DNA from: Verrucomicrobiota bacterium
Lineage (GTDB): Bacteria > Verrucomicrobiota > Verrucomicrobiia > Chthoniobacterales > Terrimicrobiaceae
Reading direction: 5' to 3'
DNA: 64,000 nt
Assembly (NCBI GenBank): GCA_026398275.1
Contig: JAPLTF010000053.1
Location: forward strand, 1 to 64,000
The notes under the pieces are model-generated. The model was not told the DNA's origin. It made no database searches and saw nothing but the letters and a program-made list of their open reading frames with translations. The position numbers were made by a program, and so were the translations under genes. Below are positions 50,917 through 59,837 of this stretch, piece by piece; position 1 is the first letter of the stretch; each line of letters starts with the position of its first letter.

Positions 50917-51378
50917 CTACTTTGCGGCCAATCCTGCGGTCGCTGCGGGGGCCGGCGGATTCGGCTGGCCGGGAACTTTTAAACCTCCATCCCCGCCGTC
51001 CTTTTCATGCGGATCAAAATAGTGATCCAGAGCGAGGAAGAGGGATTTTGAGTGGCGGGCGAAGAGGATATTGAAGACGACGACGGGGGCGATCACCCAG
51101 AAAAGGAGCGCCTTGAGCGGGAGCTGGCAGAAAGTCTCGAGAACGAGGTAGATCGAAATCCCCATCAGGCTTCCGATCCCGTAGTTCACAGCCCAGATCG
51201 AAAGCAGGAAGTATCCGGTCTCGCGCTCGTAGGGGTATCCGCAGCGGGGGCACCCGTCGAGCGGGGTGAACCAATCCCGCAGCGAGCTCAGGCGGTGCCA
51301 CGGAACGAAGACCGGGCTGATGCCGCACATCGGACAGCGCAGGTGCAGGGCACGGATGAAATACCGCAGGGCCTTCAT
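50917..51378 (-). CDS. DUF983 zinc-ribbon membrane protein
   Basis: 153 residues. HLRCPMCGISPVFVPWH and DGCPRCGYPYERETGYF supply two CxxCG pairs of a zinc ribbon, followed by two membrane helices (IGSLMGISIYLVLETF and LKALLFWVIAPVVVFNILFA). This is the DUF983 layout; function unknown, often near cytochrome oxidase genes elsewhere. Its start overlaps the lipocalin stop by 4 bp, so they form one leftward unit. Confidence 0.8.
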   Translation of the reverse strand: MKALRYFIRALHLRCPMCGISPVFVPWHRLSSLRDWFTPLDGCPRCGYPYERETGYFLLSIWAVNYGIGSLMGISIYLVLETFCQLPLKALLFWVIAPVVVFNILFARHSKSLFLALDHYFDPHEKDGGDGGLKVPGQPNPPAPAATAGLAAK

Positions 51379-51896
51379 TTTTGAGGCGTGGGCTCGAGCC
51401 GCGCCGTGTCGTATCCACGTTCTGCGACAAGGGTCAGGATCTGCTGATACGTGGCGGCGGGGAGTTTCGGTTCGCGCGAAAGGATCCACAGGAACTGGCG
51501 CGAGGGATGGCCGACGACCGCCCAGGAATAGTTCTTCTCATCGAGCCCGATGACCCAGTAGGCACCGGAGATCGGGCCGCCGAACCGGACATTCAGTTTG
51601 GCGTTCCCGGAGCCTGGAACCACCGTCGCCGTGCCGGCCACCCGCATCGGCTTGCCATTTTTTCCGATGGATTCGTTGACGACACCGATCGAGCCATCAG
51701 GCCGTGCGGAATACTCAGCCGTCGTGTTCCCGGCGCAGTTCCTTTGAAAAAAGTTCGGATACTTGGCGACCTCATACCACCTGCCCGCATACCGGTTCAG
51801 GTCCACGGATGGAACCGTGGCCAGGGGAGGGCGGGACGCGCATCCGGAGAGAAGCAGGCTGATCAGCATTGCAGCGGCGGAGAATATCGCTTTCAT
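51375..51896 (-). CDS. blc: Blc-type outer-membrane lipocalin lipoprotein
   Basis: 173 residues. Lipoprotein signal with lipobox LSGC (Cys19), then the lipocalin signature VDLNRYAGRWYEVAKYPNFF (GxW motif) and later SGAYWVIGLDEKNYSWAVVG, HPSRQFLWILSREP. Blc proteins bind lipids, probably lysophospholipids or fatty acids. It is divergent from the OppA-type gene with only 6 bp between the two start codons. ATGA overlap with the DUF983 gene. Confidence 0.88.
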   Translation of the reverse strand: MKAIFSAAAMLISLLLSGCASRPPLATVPSVDLNRYAGRWYEVAKYPNFFQRNCAGNTTAEYSARPDGSIGVVNESIGKNGKPMRVAGTATVVPGSGNAKLNVRFGGPISGAYWVIGLDEKNYSWAVVGHPSRQFLWILSREPKLPAATYQQILTLVAERGYDTARLEPTPQK

Positions 51897-51902
51897 ACGG
51901 AC

Positions 51903-53471
51903 ATGACGTTACGCCTGACCGCACTACTTTGCATGGTCTTTTTGGGGGCATGCGACGGGCCTTCGCGGCGGGCGGATCTGGTGTTCATCAACGGGGCCGA
52001 GCCTGAGACGCTGGATCCGGGGATCATCACCGGCCAGCCGGAGGGGAGGGTCGTGAATGCGCTCTTCGAGGGGCTCTGCGCCTACGATGAAAACGGGCGG
52101 GCCGTGCCCGGGGTCGCGGAGTCGTGGGAGTTGTCCCCCGATGGCAGGCACTACACGTTTCATGTCCGCCCGGATGCGAAATGGAGCGACGGACGTCCGA
52201 TGGTCGCCGGGGATTTTGTCTCCTCCTGGAAGCGCACGCTCACGCCCGCGACCGGCGCCCAATACAACTACATGCTCTTCCCGATCAAAAATGCGGGAGC
52301 GTATGCCGATGGAAAAATCACGGATTTCGCAGAGGTGGGGGTGATGGCCCCCGATGACCGGACATTGCTCGTGGAACTCGAAAATCCGACGCCGTATTTC
52401 CTCGAGCTCTGCGCGTTCCCCACGCTGCAACCCGTGCGGGTCGACCTCATCGACCGGGTCGGGGACGACTGGGTGAAGCCCGGGCACATCATCGGCAATG
52501 GTGCGTATATCCTCGAATCCTGGCGGATCAACGACAAGATCCGGCTGAAAAAAAACCCGCACTACTGGAATCGAAACAACGTTGCGCTTGAGACCGTCGA
52601 TGTTCTCCCGATTTCGGATGCGAACGTGGCCTTCAACTATTATGCCAGCGGGCTTGCGGACCTGGTGATGGACAAGGGGCTCGCCCCGCCGGCCCTGCTC
52701 GATGAATTGAGGACGAAGCCGTGGTTCCACGCGGCACCGTTCCTGGGGATATACTTTCTGCGCTACAACTGCGAGCGCGGGCCGTTCAAGGATGAGCTCG
52801 TCCGCAAGGCATTTTCGCTGGCTGTCGACAAGAGGCGCATCGTGGAAAAGATCACGCGGGCGGGCGAGCTGCCCGCTCCCGGGTTCGTCCCTCCCGGCAT
52901 TCCGGGCTACACGGGCACCGACGGGCTGAATTTTGATCCCTCGGCCGCGCGGCGGCTGCTCGCGGATTCCGGGTATCCGGAGGGGAAGGGGTTTCCGCTC
53001 GTCAACTACCTCTACAGCAAGAGCGAACTGAACGAGGCGATCGCCGTGGAGCTCCAAAGCATGTGGCGCGACACCCTTGGCGTGAACGTCAACCTCGTCC
53101 GGCAGGAGTGGAAGGTCTATTTGAACTCGCTCTCCCTCCTCGACTACGACATCGCGCGATCGAGCTGGGTCGGGGACTATCCGGACCCGAACACTTTTCT
53201 GGATATGTTTCTCACCGGCGGAGGCAACAACCGCACGGGATGGAGCAATCCGGAATATGACAAGCTGGTCGGCGAGGCATCCCGGGAAGTCGACCCCGGA
53301 AAGCGGCTCGAGATCCTGCGCCGGGCGGAGGATCTGCTCGTCCAGCAGGCGGTTCCCGTCGCTCCGATTTACTATTATGTCGGCATCCAGCTCTACGACC
53401 CGGACAAGTTCGGCGGGGTCCGCGCCAATGTCCTCGACGAGCACCCGATCCGCGCGATCCATCGAAAATAG
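51903..53471 (+). CDS. OppA-type peptide-binding lipoprotein (SBP family 5)
   Basis: 522 residues. Signal with lipobox LGAC (MTLRLTALLCMVFLGACDGP), then the family 5 solute-binding signature: FINGAEPETLDPGIITGQPE, VPGVAESWELSPDGRHYTFH and VRPDAKWSDGRPMVAGDFVS. The C-terminal half includes VRKAFSLAVDKRRIVEKITR and LEILRRAEDLLVQQAVPVAP. It should deliver oligopeptides to an ABC importer, but no permease or ATPase genes are adjacent, so it is an orphan binding protein. Start at 51903; larger extensions have no signal. Confidence 0.9.
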   Translation: MTLRLTALLCMVFLGACDGPSRRADLVFINGAEPETLDPGIITGQPEGRVVNALFEGLCAYDENGRAVPGVAESWELSPDGRHYTFHVRPDAKWSDGRPMVAGDFVSSWKRTLTPATGAQYNYMLFPIKNAGAYADGKITDFAEVGVMAPDDRTLLVELENPTPYFLELCAFPTLQPVRVDLIDRVGDDWVKPGHIIGNGAYILESWRINDKIRLKKNPHYWNRNNVALETVDVLPISDANVAFNYYASGLADLVMDKGLAPPALLDELRTKPWFHAAPFLGIYFLRYNCERGPFKDELVRKAFSLAVDKRRIVEKITRAGELPAPGFVPPGIPGYTGTDGLNFDPSAARRLLADSGYPEGKGFPLVNYLYSKSELNEAIAVELQSMWRDTLGVNVNLVRQEWKVYLNSLSLLDYDIARSSWVGDYPDPNTFLDMFLTGGGNNRTGWSNPEYDKLVGEASREVDPGKRLEILRRAEDLLVQQAVPVAPIYYYVGIQLYDPDKFGGVRANVLDEHPIRAIHRK

Positions 53472-53499
53472 CAGATGTCGTCGCGCCGGGGGAAGAATA

Positions 53500-53572
53500 T
53501 GCAGCCTACAGGACTCGAACCTGTGACCCCCACCATGTCAAGGTGATGCTCTACCAACTGAGCTAAGGCTGC
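53500..53572 (-). tRNA. tRNA-Val (GAC)
   Basis: Minus-strand cloverleaf: acceptor GCAGCCT pairs with AGGCTGC, D arm AGCTCAGTTGGTAGAGC, anticodon stem CACCT/GGTG with loop TTGACAT (anticodon GAC), T arm CAGGTTCGAGTCCTG, discriminator A. CCA is not encoded. Confidence 0.95.
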
Positions 53573-53779
53573 GGAAAGGGGTGAAATACTACCGCAAAGC
53601 TTTTGGGTTGCAAAGAAAAATCCCAAAATCCTGGGGCGATGAAAGTGGGCGATGTAGATCAAGACGAAACTTGTTCCAAGTTCTGCTACAGGAAATAGAA
53701 TTACGGAACGTGTTTTGCTTTGGGCCATTCTCCCCCGCTTTTTATCACGCCCAAAAATCCCCGCGAGGGAACGTCCCCA
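53573..53779. other. Spacer between tRNA-Val and the glycosyltransferase-like gene
   Basis: No gene is supported. The stretch is more AT-rich than its surroundings (for example TTTTGGGTTGCAAAGAAAAA) and contains the tRNA-Val promoter region on the minus strand. Confidence 0.4.
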
Positions 53780-54940
53780 TCATGCGTCCCCCAGCATTTT
53801 TGTCAGGTTGGCGACCGCGTCGAAGCATTCCTTTGCGCAGTGGCGGGCGGATTTCGAGAGGGATTTCCAATCGGATCGCACCCTTCGGACCGCCTCGGAG
53901 GCCTCCTTGAGATTGCTGACAAAGAGGATTCCGCTTTGAGCCGGCAGGTAGGCGTCCGCGCCGGTTGGCTCGGTGATGACCGGGCGGCCGAGGGCGAGGT
54001 AGACGGCCGAGCGGTCGCTGAGCCAGCCGGACTTCGCGAAGCTCTCGAGTTTGACCGCGGTGAATTCCGCAGTGGATCGGCGCAGGTATTGGTAGTAGAG
54101 GCGCGGGGTGCGGGCGATCGAGTGCGGCACGATATGCCGCCACCCGAGGTCGTTGATCCGCTTCCGCTCCGGATCATCTGCGGCGAGGTTCATCGCCAGT
54201 TCAAACCTCGCTTCGGGGTGCAGGGCGGGGAGGTTTTGGAATTTTTCAAAGGCGGCTTTTTTTGAAAAATCCCGCCACTCGCCGTCCCATTCAATCTCGC
54301 CATCCCAATACCACTGACCGATTGTGGTGAACCGGTCTTCCTGCGGCCTGGGGGCGGCTTCGAACCGGGTTGTGTCCACGAGCGGAAAATAGGTTTTCCA
54401 GCGGACGCTGGTCGCCGGGACCCGCGAGCCTGGGCCGTAGAGGTTCAAGCCGATCGACCAGAACTCGTCGTGTTCGGATTGCCCCATCTCCATCCGCTGC
54501 ATCCAGAAGCAGACCTCGGTGGGATCGAGGCTGCAGAGCTTGCGTTCGCTGAAGAGCCCGAGCAGGGGATTCCGGATCGAGTAGCTCAGATTCAGCAGCA
54601 CGCTCGGTCCGGCCAGGAGGTCCAGAAGCTTCCGGCGCGACAATCCGAAAAAGCGCCCCTCCGCGGGATCCTGCGAGGTCGAGCCTTTCGGAAAAATGAT
54701 CAGGCAATAGTTCTGTTCCAGGTCGAACTCGCGCAGGCGCCTTCGGAATGTGGTGGCGACGCGTTGATCCAGCCCGGGGTCGCCGGTCGAGTGCATGATC
54801 TCGAGCCAGATGGCCGGACGCCGCATGCGACGGAGTCCGAGCAGGTATTGGAGGGGGACGGAGAAATTTCCGCCGCCCTCGGGATACTTCGCGGCAAAGC
54901 CGCATCCGACGACCGTGAGATCTTTGCGGCTTGCCGTCAC
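53780..54940 (-). CDS. Glycosyltransferase-like protein (GT-B fold suspected)
   Basis: 386 residues, no signal peptide. The N terminus LTVVGCGFAAKYPEGGGNFS, then VPLQYLLGLRRMRRPAIWLE resembles a GT-B donor/acceptor loop. The C-terminal part has ESFAKSGWLSDRSAVYLALG, then RPVITEPTGADAYLPAQSGI and LFVSNLKEASEAVRRVRSDW, which matches the ending typical of glycosyltransferases that check for degenerate GT4 proteins (conserved E and G-rich segment). Substrate and pathway cannot be named. It stands alone between tRNA-Val and the H1-like gene. Confidence 0.55.
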   Translation of the reverse strand: MTASRKDLTVVGCGFAAKYPEGGGNFSVPLQYLLGLRRMRRPAIWLEIMHSTGDPGLDQRVATTFRRRLREFDLEQNYCLIIFPKGSTSQDPAEGRFFGLSRRKLLDLLAGPSVLLNLSYSIRNPLLGLFSERKLCSLDPTEVCFWMQRMEMGQSEHDEFWSIGLNLYGPGSRVPATSVRWKTYFPLVDTTRFEAAPRPQEDRFTTIGQWYWDGEIEWDGEWRDFSKKAAFEKFQNLPALHPEARFELAMNLAADDPERKRINDLGWRHIVPHSIARTPRLYYQYLRRSTAEFTAVKLESFAKSGWLSDRSAVYLALGRPVITEPTGADAYLPAQSGILFVSNLKEASEAVRRVRSDWKSLSKSARHCAKECFDAVANLTKMLGDA

Positions 54941-54978
54941 GATAGGAAATCCACGGAATCCAACCCGGCTCCGGCGGC

Positions 54979-55266
54979 TCAGATTTTGTTGATGACCTTC
55001 CTCAGGATCGACGCGCTGCCGTCGAGAACATCCGAGAGGGAAGTCGAGGCCTTGCTGAGCAGGGTGTGGGCCTTTTTTCTGGCTTCGAGGCGGGCCTTCT
55101 CGCTGGAGTCGGAGCCGGTCGAGATCCCCTTGCGCAGGAGCGCTGCGGCCTCGTCGACGAGCTTCAGCGCGCTGGAGGTCACCGAGTGATCATGAGATTT
55201 CGGTGCCGGCTTGCCGGCTGGCTTTTTTGCGGATTTTTTCGCAGTTTTTTTCTTTGTTGCAGGCAT
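54979..55266 (-). CDS. Histone H1-like lysine-rich protein
   Basis: 95 residues. The first 25 are a Lys/Ala/Pro tail (MPATKKKTAKKSAKKPAGKP) like the tails of eukaryotic histone H1 and of bacterial Hc1/AlgP-type proteins. The rest is a helical segment (LKLVDEAAALLRKGISTGSD, then SSEKARLEARKKAHTLLSK). It probably binds DNA non-specifically. Such proteins occur in Chlamydiota and Verrucomicrobiota. It lies 67 bp upstream of, and divergent from, the Lrp-type gene. Confidence 0.65.
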   Translation of the reverse strand: MPATKKKTAKKSAKKPAGKPAPKSHDHSVTSSALKLVDEAAALLRKGISTGSDSSEKARLEARKKAHTLLSKASTSLSDVLDGSASILRKVINKI

Positions 55267-55333
55267 GGAGTCAACCTATTCCGATTTCCTGCGCTTGCCA
55301 AGCGGCGACTGGGTTTTCATGATGGCCGGTCAC

Positions 55334-55813
55334 ATGGACGCGATAATTGATCTCCTGCAACAGAACGCATTGATGCCCCGTGCCGACATGGCGCGCTTGC
55401 TCGACATGGAACTCGAAGAGGTGGAGTCCGCCATCGCCAAGCTTGAGGCAGAGGGGATCGTTCTCGGCTATCAGGCGATCATCAACCGCGAGAAGTGGGA
55501 CACGGAAAAAGTCACGGCGATCATCGAGGTCAAGATCACGCCCGAGCGCGACGGGGGCTTCGACCGCATCGCCGCCCGCATCGCGAAGTTCGAGGAGGTG
55601 CAGAGCTGCTACCTCGTGAGCGGCGGCTACGATCTGCTCATTATCGTCGAGGCGGCGAACCTGCGGAATGCGGCGGCGTTCGTCGCCCAGAAGCTGAGCA
55701 CGATCGATGCCGTGCAGGCCACCGCCACGCACTTCCGGCTCAAGACCTACAAGGAAAACGGGGCCTTCCACCAGTTTGATTCCGCTCCCGAGCGGCTTTC
55801 CGTCTCGCCGTGA
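55334..55813 (+). CDS. Lrp/AsnC-family regulator
   Basis: 159 residues from MDAIIDLLQQNALMPRADMA. The HTH (ARLLDMELEEVESAIAKLEA, then EGIVLGYQAIIN) is followed by the RAM ligand domain (VTAIIEVKITPERDGGFDRI, then VQSCYLVSGGYDLLIIVEAA). It probably senses an amino acid and controls its neighbour. The GTGA overlap with the aminotransferase gene downstream supports a functional link. ATG 55319 or 55322 are alternative starts. Confidence 0.85.
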   Translation: MDAIIDLLQQNALMPRADMARLLDMELEEVESAIAKLEAEGIVLGYQAIINREKWDTEKVTAIIEVKITPERDGGFDRIAARIAKFEEVQSCYLVSGGYDLLIIVEAANLRNAAAFVAQKLSTIDAVQATATHFRLKTYKENGAFHQFDSAPERLSVSP

Positions 55814-56973
55814 GCATTCGGATCGCCGACCACGTCCGCGACATTCCGCGTTCCGGAATCCGCGATTTTTTCGAGATCGTCCAGACGATGGACGATGTCA
55901 TTTCGCTCGGCATCGGGGAGCCGGACTTCGCCACTCCGTGGCACATCCGCGAGGCCGCGATCTATGCGCTCGAGAAGGGGCGAACCGGCTACACGTCGAA
56001 TCTCGGTCTGCCCCGCCTGCGCCGCTCGATCTCAGACTACGTCCGCAAAAAGTTCGGCCTGAGATATGATCCACTCGCGGAGATTCTGGTGTCGGTCGGA
56101 GTCTCGGAGGCGATCGATCTCGCCCTCCGGGCCTTGCTGAATCCCGGTGACGAGGTGCTCTACCACGAGCCATGCTACGTTTCTTACGCGCCGAGCATCA
56201 CGCTCGCCCGCGGCGTGCCACGCGCGATCGAGACAAAAGCGGAGGATGGGTTTTCTCTCCGCGCAGATGCGCTCGAAAAGGCGATCACCCCCCGCACGAA
56301 GGTGCTCATGCTGAATTTTCCCACCAACCCGACCGGTGCCACGATGACCGCCGCGCAGTGGGAGGAGATCGCCGCCATCTGCGTGCGCCACGACGTGGTC
56401 GTCCTCACCGACGAGATCTACAGCGAGCTCACATTCGAGGGAGGCACCCACTCGACCATCGCGACGTGCCCCGGCATGCAGGAGCGGACGGTTTTTCTTC
56501 ATGGGCTTTCGAAGGCGTTCGCGATGACCGGCTGGCGGATCGGGTATGCCTGCGCGCCCGCGCCGCTGATTGAGGCGATGATGAAGATCCACCAATACGC
56601 AATCCTCTGCGCGCCGATCATGGGCCAGGATGCCGCGATCGAAGCCCTGGAGCGCGGGGACGAAAGCGTGGCCAGCATGCGCCGCGAGTATGAGCGCCGG
56701 CGGAACTTTATCACGCGGGCACTGAACGATATGGGTCTGGAGTGCCTGAAGCCCAAGGGATCGTTCTACGTGTTTCCAAAAATCACTTCCACCGGGCTCA
56801 CCAGCCGGGAGTTTTCGATGCAGCTCCTGCAGGAGCACAAGGTCGCCGTCGTGCCCGGGACCGCGTTCGGCCCGAGCGGCGAGGGGCACGTCCGCTGTAG
56901 CTTTGCCACCGGCCTCGACCAGATCAAGGTCGCCATGGAACGGATGGCGGTCTTCGTCGGCGGGTTGCGCTAA
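55810..56973 (+). CDS. Class I/II aminotransferase
   Basis: 387 residues, GTG start overlapping the Lrp gene. PLP fold type I motifs: VISLGIGEPDFATPWHIREA, MLNFPTNPTGATMTAAQWEE, VLTDEIYSELTFEG and the PLP lysine in HGLSKAFAMTGWRIGYAC, with the carboxylate Arg in HVRCSFATGLDQ. It is like bacterial PatA/aspartate-type aminotransferases; the regulator next door suggests amino acid or branched-chain use. Its stop overlaps the convergent pyk stop. Confidence 0.87.
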   Translation: MSIRIADHVRDIPRSGIRDFFEIVQTMDDVISLGIGEPDFATPWHIREAAIYALEKGRTGYTSNLGLPRLRRSISDYVRKKFGLRYDPLAEILVSVGVSEAIDLALRALLNPGDEVLYHEPCYVSYAPSITLARGVPRAIETKAEDGFSLRADALEKAITPRTKVLMLNFPTNPTGATMTAAQWEEIAAICVRHDVVVLTDEIYSELTFEGGTHSTIATCPGMQERTVFLHGLSKAFAMTGWRIGYACAPAPLIEAMMKIHQYAILCAPIMGQDAAIEALERGDESVASMRREYERRRNFITRALNDMGLECLKPKGSFYVFPKITSTGLTSREFSMQLLQEHKVAVVPGTAFGPSGEGHVRCSFATGLDQIKVAMERMAVFVGGLR

Positions 56974-58373
56974 AGCACCTGGCGGAGTTGGATCGAGTCG
57001 AAGCGCTCGCTGCCGGCCATCACGTCGCTGAGGATGATCAGCTGGTCGCCCTTGACCACCAGGCCGCGGCGGGTCAGTTCGACCTCGGCGTCGGCGATCG
57101 TGTGTTCGGGATCGATGCCGAACGACATCTGGATCGGGTGGACGTTCCAGCTCAGGGCGAGGCGGCGGATGACTTCCGGCGAGGGGGAGAACGCAAAGAT
57201 CGGGGCGTTGTCCGGGCGGAGGTGGCTGGCGTGGTCGGCCATGTATCCGCGCCGGGTGAACACGACGATTTTTGAGTTCGGAAACGAGTTGGCGAGGGTG
57301 ACCGCCGAGTGCACGGTTTTCATGCGCGTGGAATCGATGATGGCGTCCTTTGCGTAGCCCGCCCCGCCGCTGCGCGCGATCCGGCGGGCGACGCGGTCGA
57401 GGATTTTGACGCACTGGACGGGATATTTTCCGACTGTGGTTTCCCCGCTGAGCATGATGGCATCCGCCTGCTCGTAGACCGCATTGGCCACATCCGTGAT
57501 CTCCGCGCGCGTGGGCAGGGGATTTTCGATCATGCTCTCGAGCATGTGGGTGGCGACGATGACCGGTCGTCCGATCTGGGCGCATTTTTTGATGATCCGG
57601 CGCTGGATGATCGGGAGTTCCTCCATGGCGCATTCGATGCCGAGGTCGCCGCGGGCGATCATGACGGCATCCGAGGCGCGAATGATGTCGTTGACAAATT
57701 TGACCGCGTGCTGGTCCTCGATCTTGGCGACGGTGTGGGCCGAGCTGCCCCGTTCGCGGAGCAGGCGCTTGAGCTCGATGATGTCCGCCGCCTCGCGGCA
57801 GAAGCTCAGGGCGACGAAGTCCACGCCGACCTGCACGCCGACTTCGATGTCGGCGAGATCTTTTTCCGTGAGCGGAGGGAGGTTCACCTTCACGCCCGGG
57901 AGGTTGATGTGGCGCCGGGAGCCGAGGGTCCCGGACGTGAGGACCTCGCAGCGGATGCGGTTGGAATTTTTATCGAGCACCTTCATGTGCATGACCCCGT
58001 TGTCCACGAGCACGACGTCCCCGACGGAGATGTCGTCCACGAGGCCATCGTAATTGACGTCCGTCGAGAACTGCTCCTCGCTCCGCGAGCCCCGGACCGT
58101 GAACTCGAAGATGTCGCCCGGCTTGAGGTTCAGCTTGTTCTTCAGATCTCCCGTTCGGATCGCCGGTCCCTGGGTGTCCATGAGGATGGCGGTCACCGAG
58201 CCGAGATCGGCGGAAACCTTGCGGATTTTTTTTACGATTTCACGGACCCACTCGTGTGTGCCGTGGCTCATGTTGAGGCGGAAAATATTCGTTCCCGCCA
58301 GAATCATTTCCCTCAAAACCTCCGGCGAATCCGTCGCCGGCCCCAGTGTGCAGATAATCTTCGTCGTGCGCAT
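56970..58373 (-). CDS. pyk: Pyruvate kinase
   Basis: 467 residues, the usual length. MRTTKIICTLGPATDSPEVL, then IFRLNMSHGTHEWV form the N-terminal barrel; MIARGDLGIECAMEELPIIQ, then ATHMLESMIENPLPTRAEIT, DVANAVYEQADAIMLSGETT and VGKYPV are the active-site blocks. The C-terminal domain holds IVVFTRRGYMADHASHLRPD. It makes ATP and pyruvate from phosphoenolpyruvate. Start at 58373 chosen by family; a longer frame to 58547 overlaps the next gene and has no family sequence. Confidence 0.95.
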   Translation of the reverse strand: MRTTKIICTLGPATDSPEVLREMILAGTNIFRLNMSHGTHEWVREIVKKIRKVSADLGSVTAILMDTQGPAIRTGDLKNKLNLKPGDIFEFTVRGSRSEEQFSTDVNYDGLVDDISVGDVVLVDNGVMHMKVLDKNSNRIRCEVLTSGTLGSRRHINLPGVKVNLPPLTEKDLADIEVGVQVGVDFVALSFCREAADIIELKRLLRERGSSAHTVAKIEDQHAVKFVNDIIRASDAVMIARGDLGIECAMEELPIIQRRIIKKCAQIGRPVIVATHMLESMIENPLPTRAEITDVANAVYEQADAIMLSGETTVGKYPVQCVKILDRVARRIARSGGAGYAKDAIIDSTRMKTVHSAVTLANSFPNSKIVVFTRRGYMADHASHLRPDNAPIFAFSPSPEVIRRLALSWNVHPIQMSFGIDPEHTIADAEVELTRRGLVVKGDQLIILSDVMAGSERFDSIQLRQVL

Positions 58374-58475
58374 CGCGCACCAGAAACGATGCGGGAGGAA
58401 AAAATGCAAGGGATCTTTGGCTGGCTGGCCAGCGATGAGGGTGGCCAAACGGGGTTTCCCAGAATAGGCTGACGG

Positions 58476-58745
58476 ATGGCCAAAGCAGAAATCGGATTTG
58501 AACGCACGCTTGAGGACGGCACCAAGCGGGACGTCTATGTGGCGCACAATGGCGGTCAGTATCGGTTTTTTGCGCGCGAGAAGCGGTTCGACCAGTGGGC
58601 GCCGGTCAAGGAGCCGCCGATCGAGGACTGGCTGGAGTTTCTGGATTGCGTGCGGCGGCGGATCGCGAGGCGGAAATTGATGCCGCCCGAGGAAAGCCGC
58701 GTGATCCAGGCGATCCGGGAGAAGTTTCCTGATCAGGAATTCTGA
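58476..58745 (+). CDS. Small hypothetical protein
   Basis: 89 residues: MAKAEIGFERTLEDGTKRDV, then YVAHNGGQYRFFAREKRFDQ and WLEFLDCVRRRIARRKLMPP. It is charged, without membrane segment, and codon use looks like the neighbours. I recognise no family, but the aromatic beta-strand start and helical end look like a real small protein. It is divergent from pyk. Confidence 0.6.
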   Translation: MAKAEIGFERTLEDGTKRDVYVAHNGGQYRFFAREKRFDQWAPVKEPPIEDWLEFLDCVRRRIARRKLMPPEESRVIQAIREKFPDQEF

Positions 58746-58960
58746 CGGCGCGTGGTGTGATCAAAATTGGGTGAGGTCTCATTGGCGCGAGAAAGGTAGG
58801 GTCAGACCTCCGGGTTGACCGTTCCCCACGCGGCGGGCCGGGACGTCCCGCCCGACCACGCATTGCGTCCAACCGCACACACATTTGATCGCACCCGAGG
58901 AAAATGGTCGCCAGAAAGCGGGCTTGAAGAGCGGGGACTTCTCGGCGATGGTCTGCTCCA
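58746..58960. other. Spacer upstream of the type II secretion operon
   Basis: No gene seen. A GC-rich hairpin centred on GGGACGTCCC (58840-58849) extends with outer CGGG/CCCG pairs (58834-58854). AGGTCTC and GGTCAGACC repeats lie before it. The hairpin may end the small upstream gene; a promoter for gspG was not clear. Confidence 0.35.
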
Positions 58961-59407
58961 GTGAAACAACCCACTCGCACTTCTCTCCATCCGGGCGGCT
59001 ACACGCTTTTCGAGATCATGCTCGTTCTGGGCATCATCGCCGTGCTGGTGGGGTCGGCGATCTACATGCTCGTTGGAAACATTGATGTGGCAAAAGACCA
59101 GCGCGTGGAGAGCGACATCCAGGCGATCTCGATGCAGCTGCGCACCTACGAGATGCTGAACTACCGCAAGCCGACAACCGAGCAGGGGCTCAAGGCGCTC
59201 GTCCAGCAGCCGAATACCGATCCCAAGCCCAGGAAATGGAAGCAGCTCATGAAGAGCGTGCCGCTCGACCCTTGGGGAGCGGAGTATGTCTATCGCAATC
59301 CCGGCAAGCTCAATCCGGGCGGTTTCGATCTTTATTCACTTGGCGCCGACGGCAAGGAAAGCGACGACGACCTCGGGAAAGAGAATAATGGGCCTTCCTC
59401 GAAGTAG
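58961..59407 (+). CDS. gspG: Major pseudopilin GspG
   Basis: 148 residues, GTG start. A short positively charged leader ends at Gly13, giving the prepilin peptidase cut before YTLFEIMLVLGIIAVLVGSA with Glu at +5. The C-terminal part has PTTEQGLKALVQQP, PLDPWGAEYVYRNPGK and GGFDLYSLGADG, the calcium-binding loop typical of GspG. It builds the secretion pseudopilus. It opens an operon of overlapping genes through at least 64000. Confidence 0.93.
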   Translation: MKQPTRTSLHPGGYTLFEIMLVLGIIAVLVGSAIYMLVGNIDVAKDQRVESDIQAISMQLRTYEMLNYRKPTTEQGLKALVQQPNTDPKPRKWKQLMKSVPLDPWGAEYVYRNPGKLNPGGFDLYSLGADGKESDDDLGKENNGPSSK

Positions 59408-59837
59408 GGGAGCTCACACGCTGCTCGAAATCCTCCTCGCACTCGGCGTGGTTGCCGTCCTGCTTGGGATCACGATCCCGTATGTCGCGGACTCCTTCGG
59501 CAAATCCCCCGGCGAGGAAGCGGCCGATGCCATGGCCCAAGCGGTCCAGGGGGTCAGGAACAGCGCGCTGGAGAAAGGCGAGGCCCGGCGGATCGCGGTC
59601 TTCGAGAACGGGATCCAGCCGGAGATCGATTCGGTGAAACCCGTGCGGCTTCCTGCGGGGTGGAAGCTGGAGATCCGGAGGATGACGGAGTCGAAATTCC
59701 GCAAGCCCGTCAAGAAGGAGATGTGGGCATTCAACGGGGCCGGGATCTGCGAGCCCGTGACCTTCCAACTTCGCGGCCCGAAGGAGACGATCGAGCTCCT
59801 CTTCGACCCGCTCACCGGACTCGTCATCGATGAGTAG
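59388..59837 (+). CDS. gspH: Minor pseudopilin GspH-like
   Basis: 149 residues. A short leader (MGLPRSRGA) precedes HTLLEILLALGVVAVLLGIT, a prepilin helix with Glu at +5, and the C-terminal domain is a small beta sheet (VRLPAGWKLEIRRM, ETIELLFDPLTGLVIDE). Position after gspG fits GspH. It overlaps gspG by 20 bp. The usual Gly or Ala at the cut site is Ala here. Confidence 0.75.
   Translation: MGLPRSRGAHTLLEILLALGVVAVLLGITIPYVADSFGKSPGEEAADAMAQAVQGVRNSALEKGEARRIAVFENGIQPEIDSVKPVRLPAGWKLEIRRMTESKFRKPVKKEMWAFNGAGICEPVTFQLRGPKETIELLFDPLTGLVIDE

Noticed and set aside
58830-58856. GC-rich hairpin before gspG as a rho-independent terminator
   Set aside because: There is a strong stem but no T tract on either strand, so it is listed only as a hairpin in the spacer.
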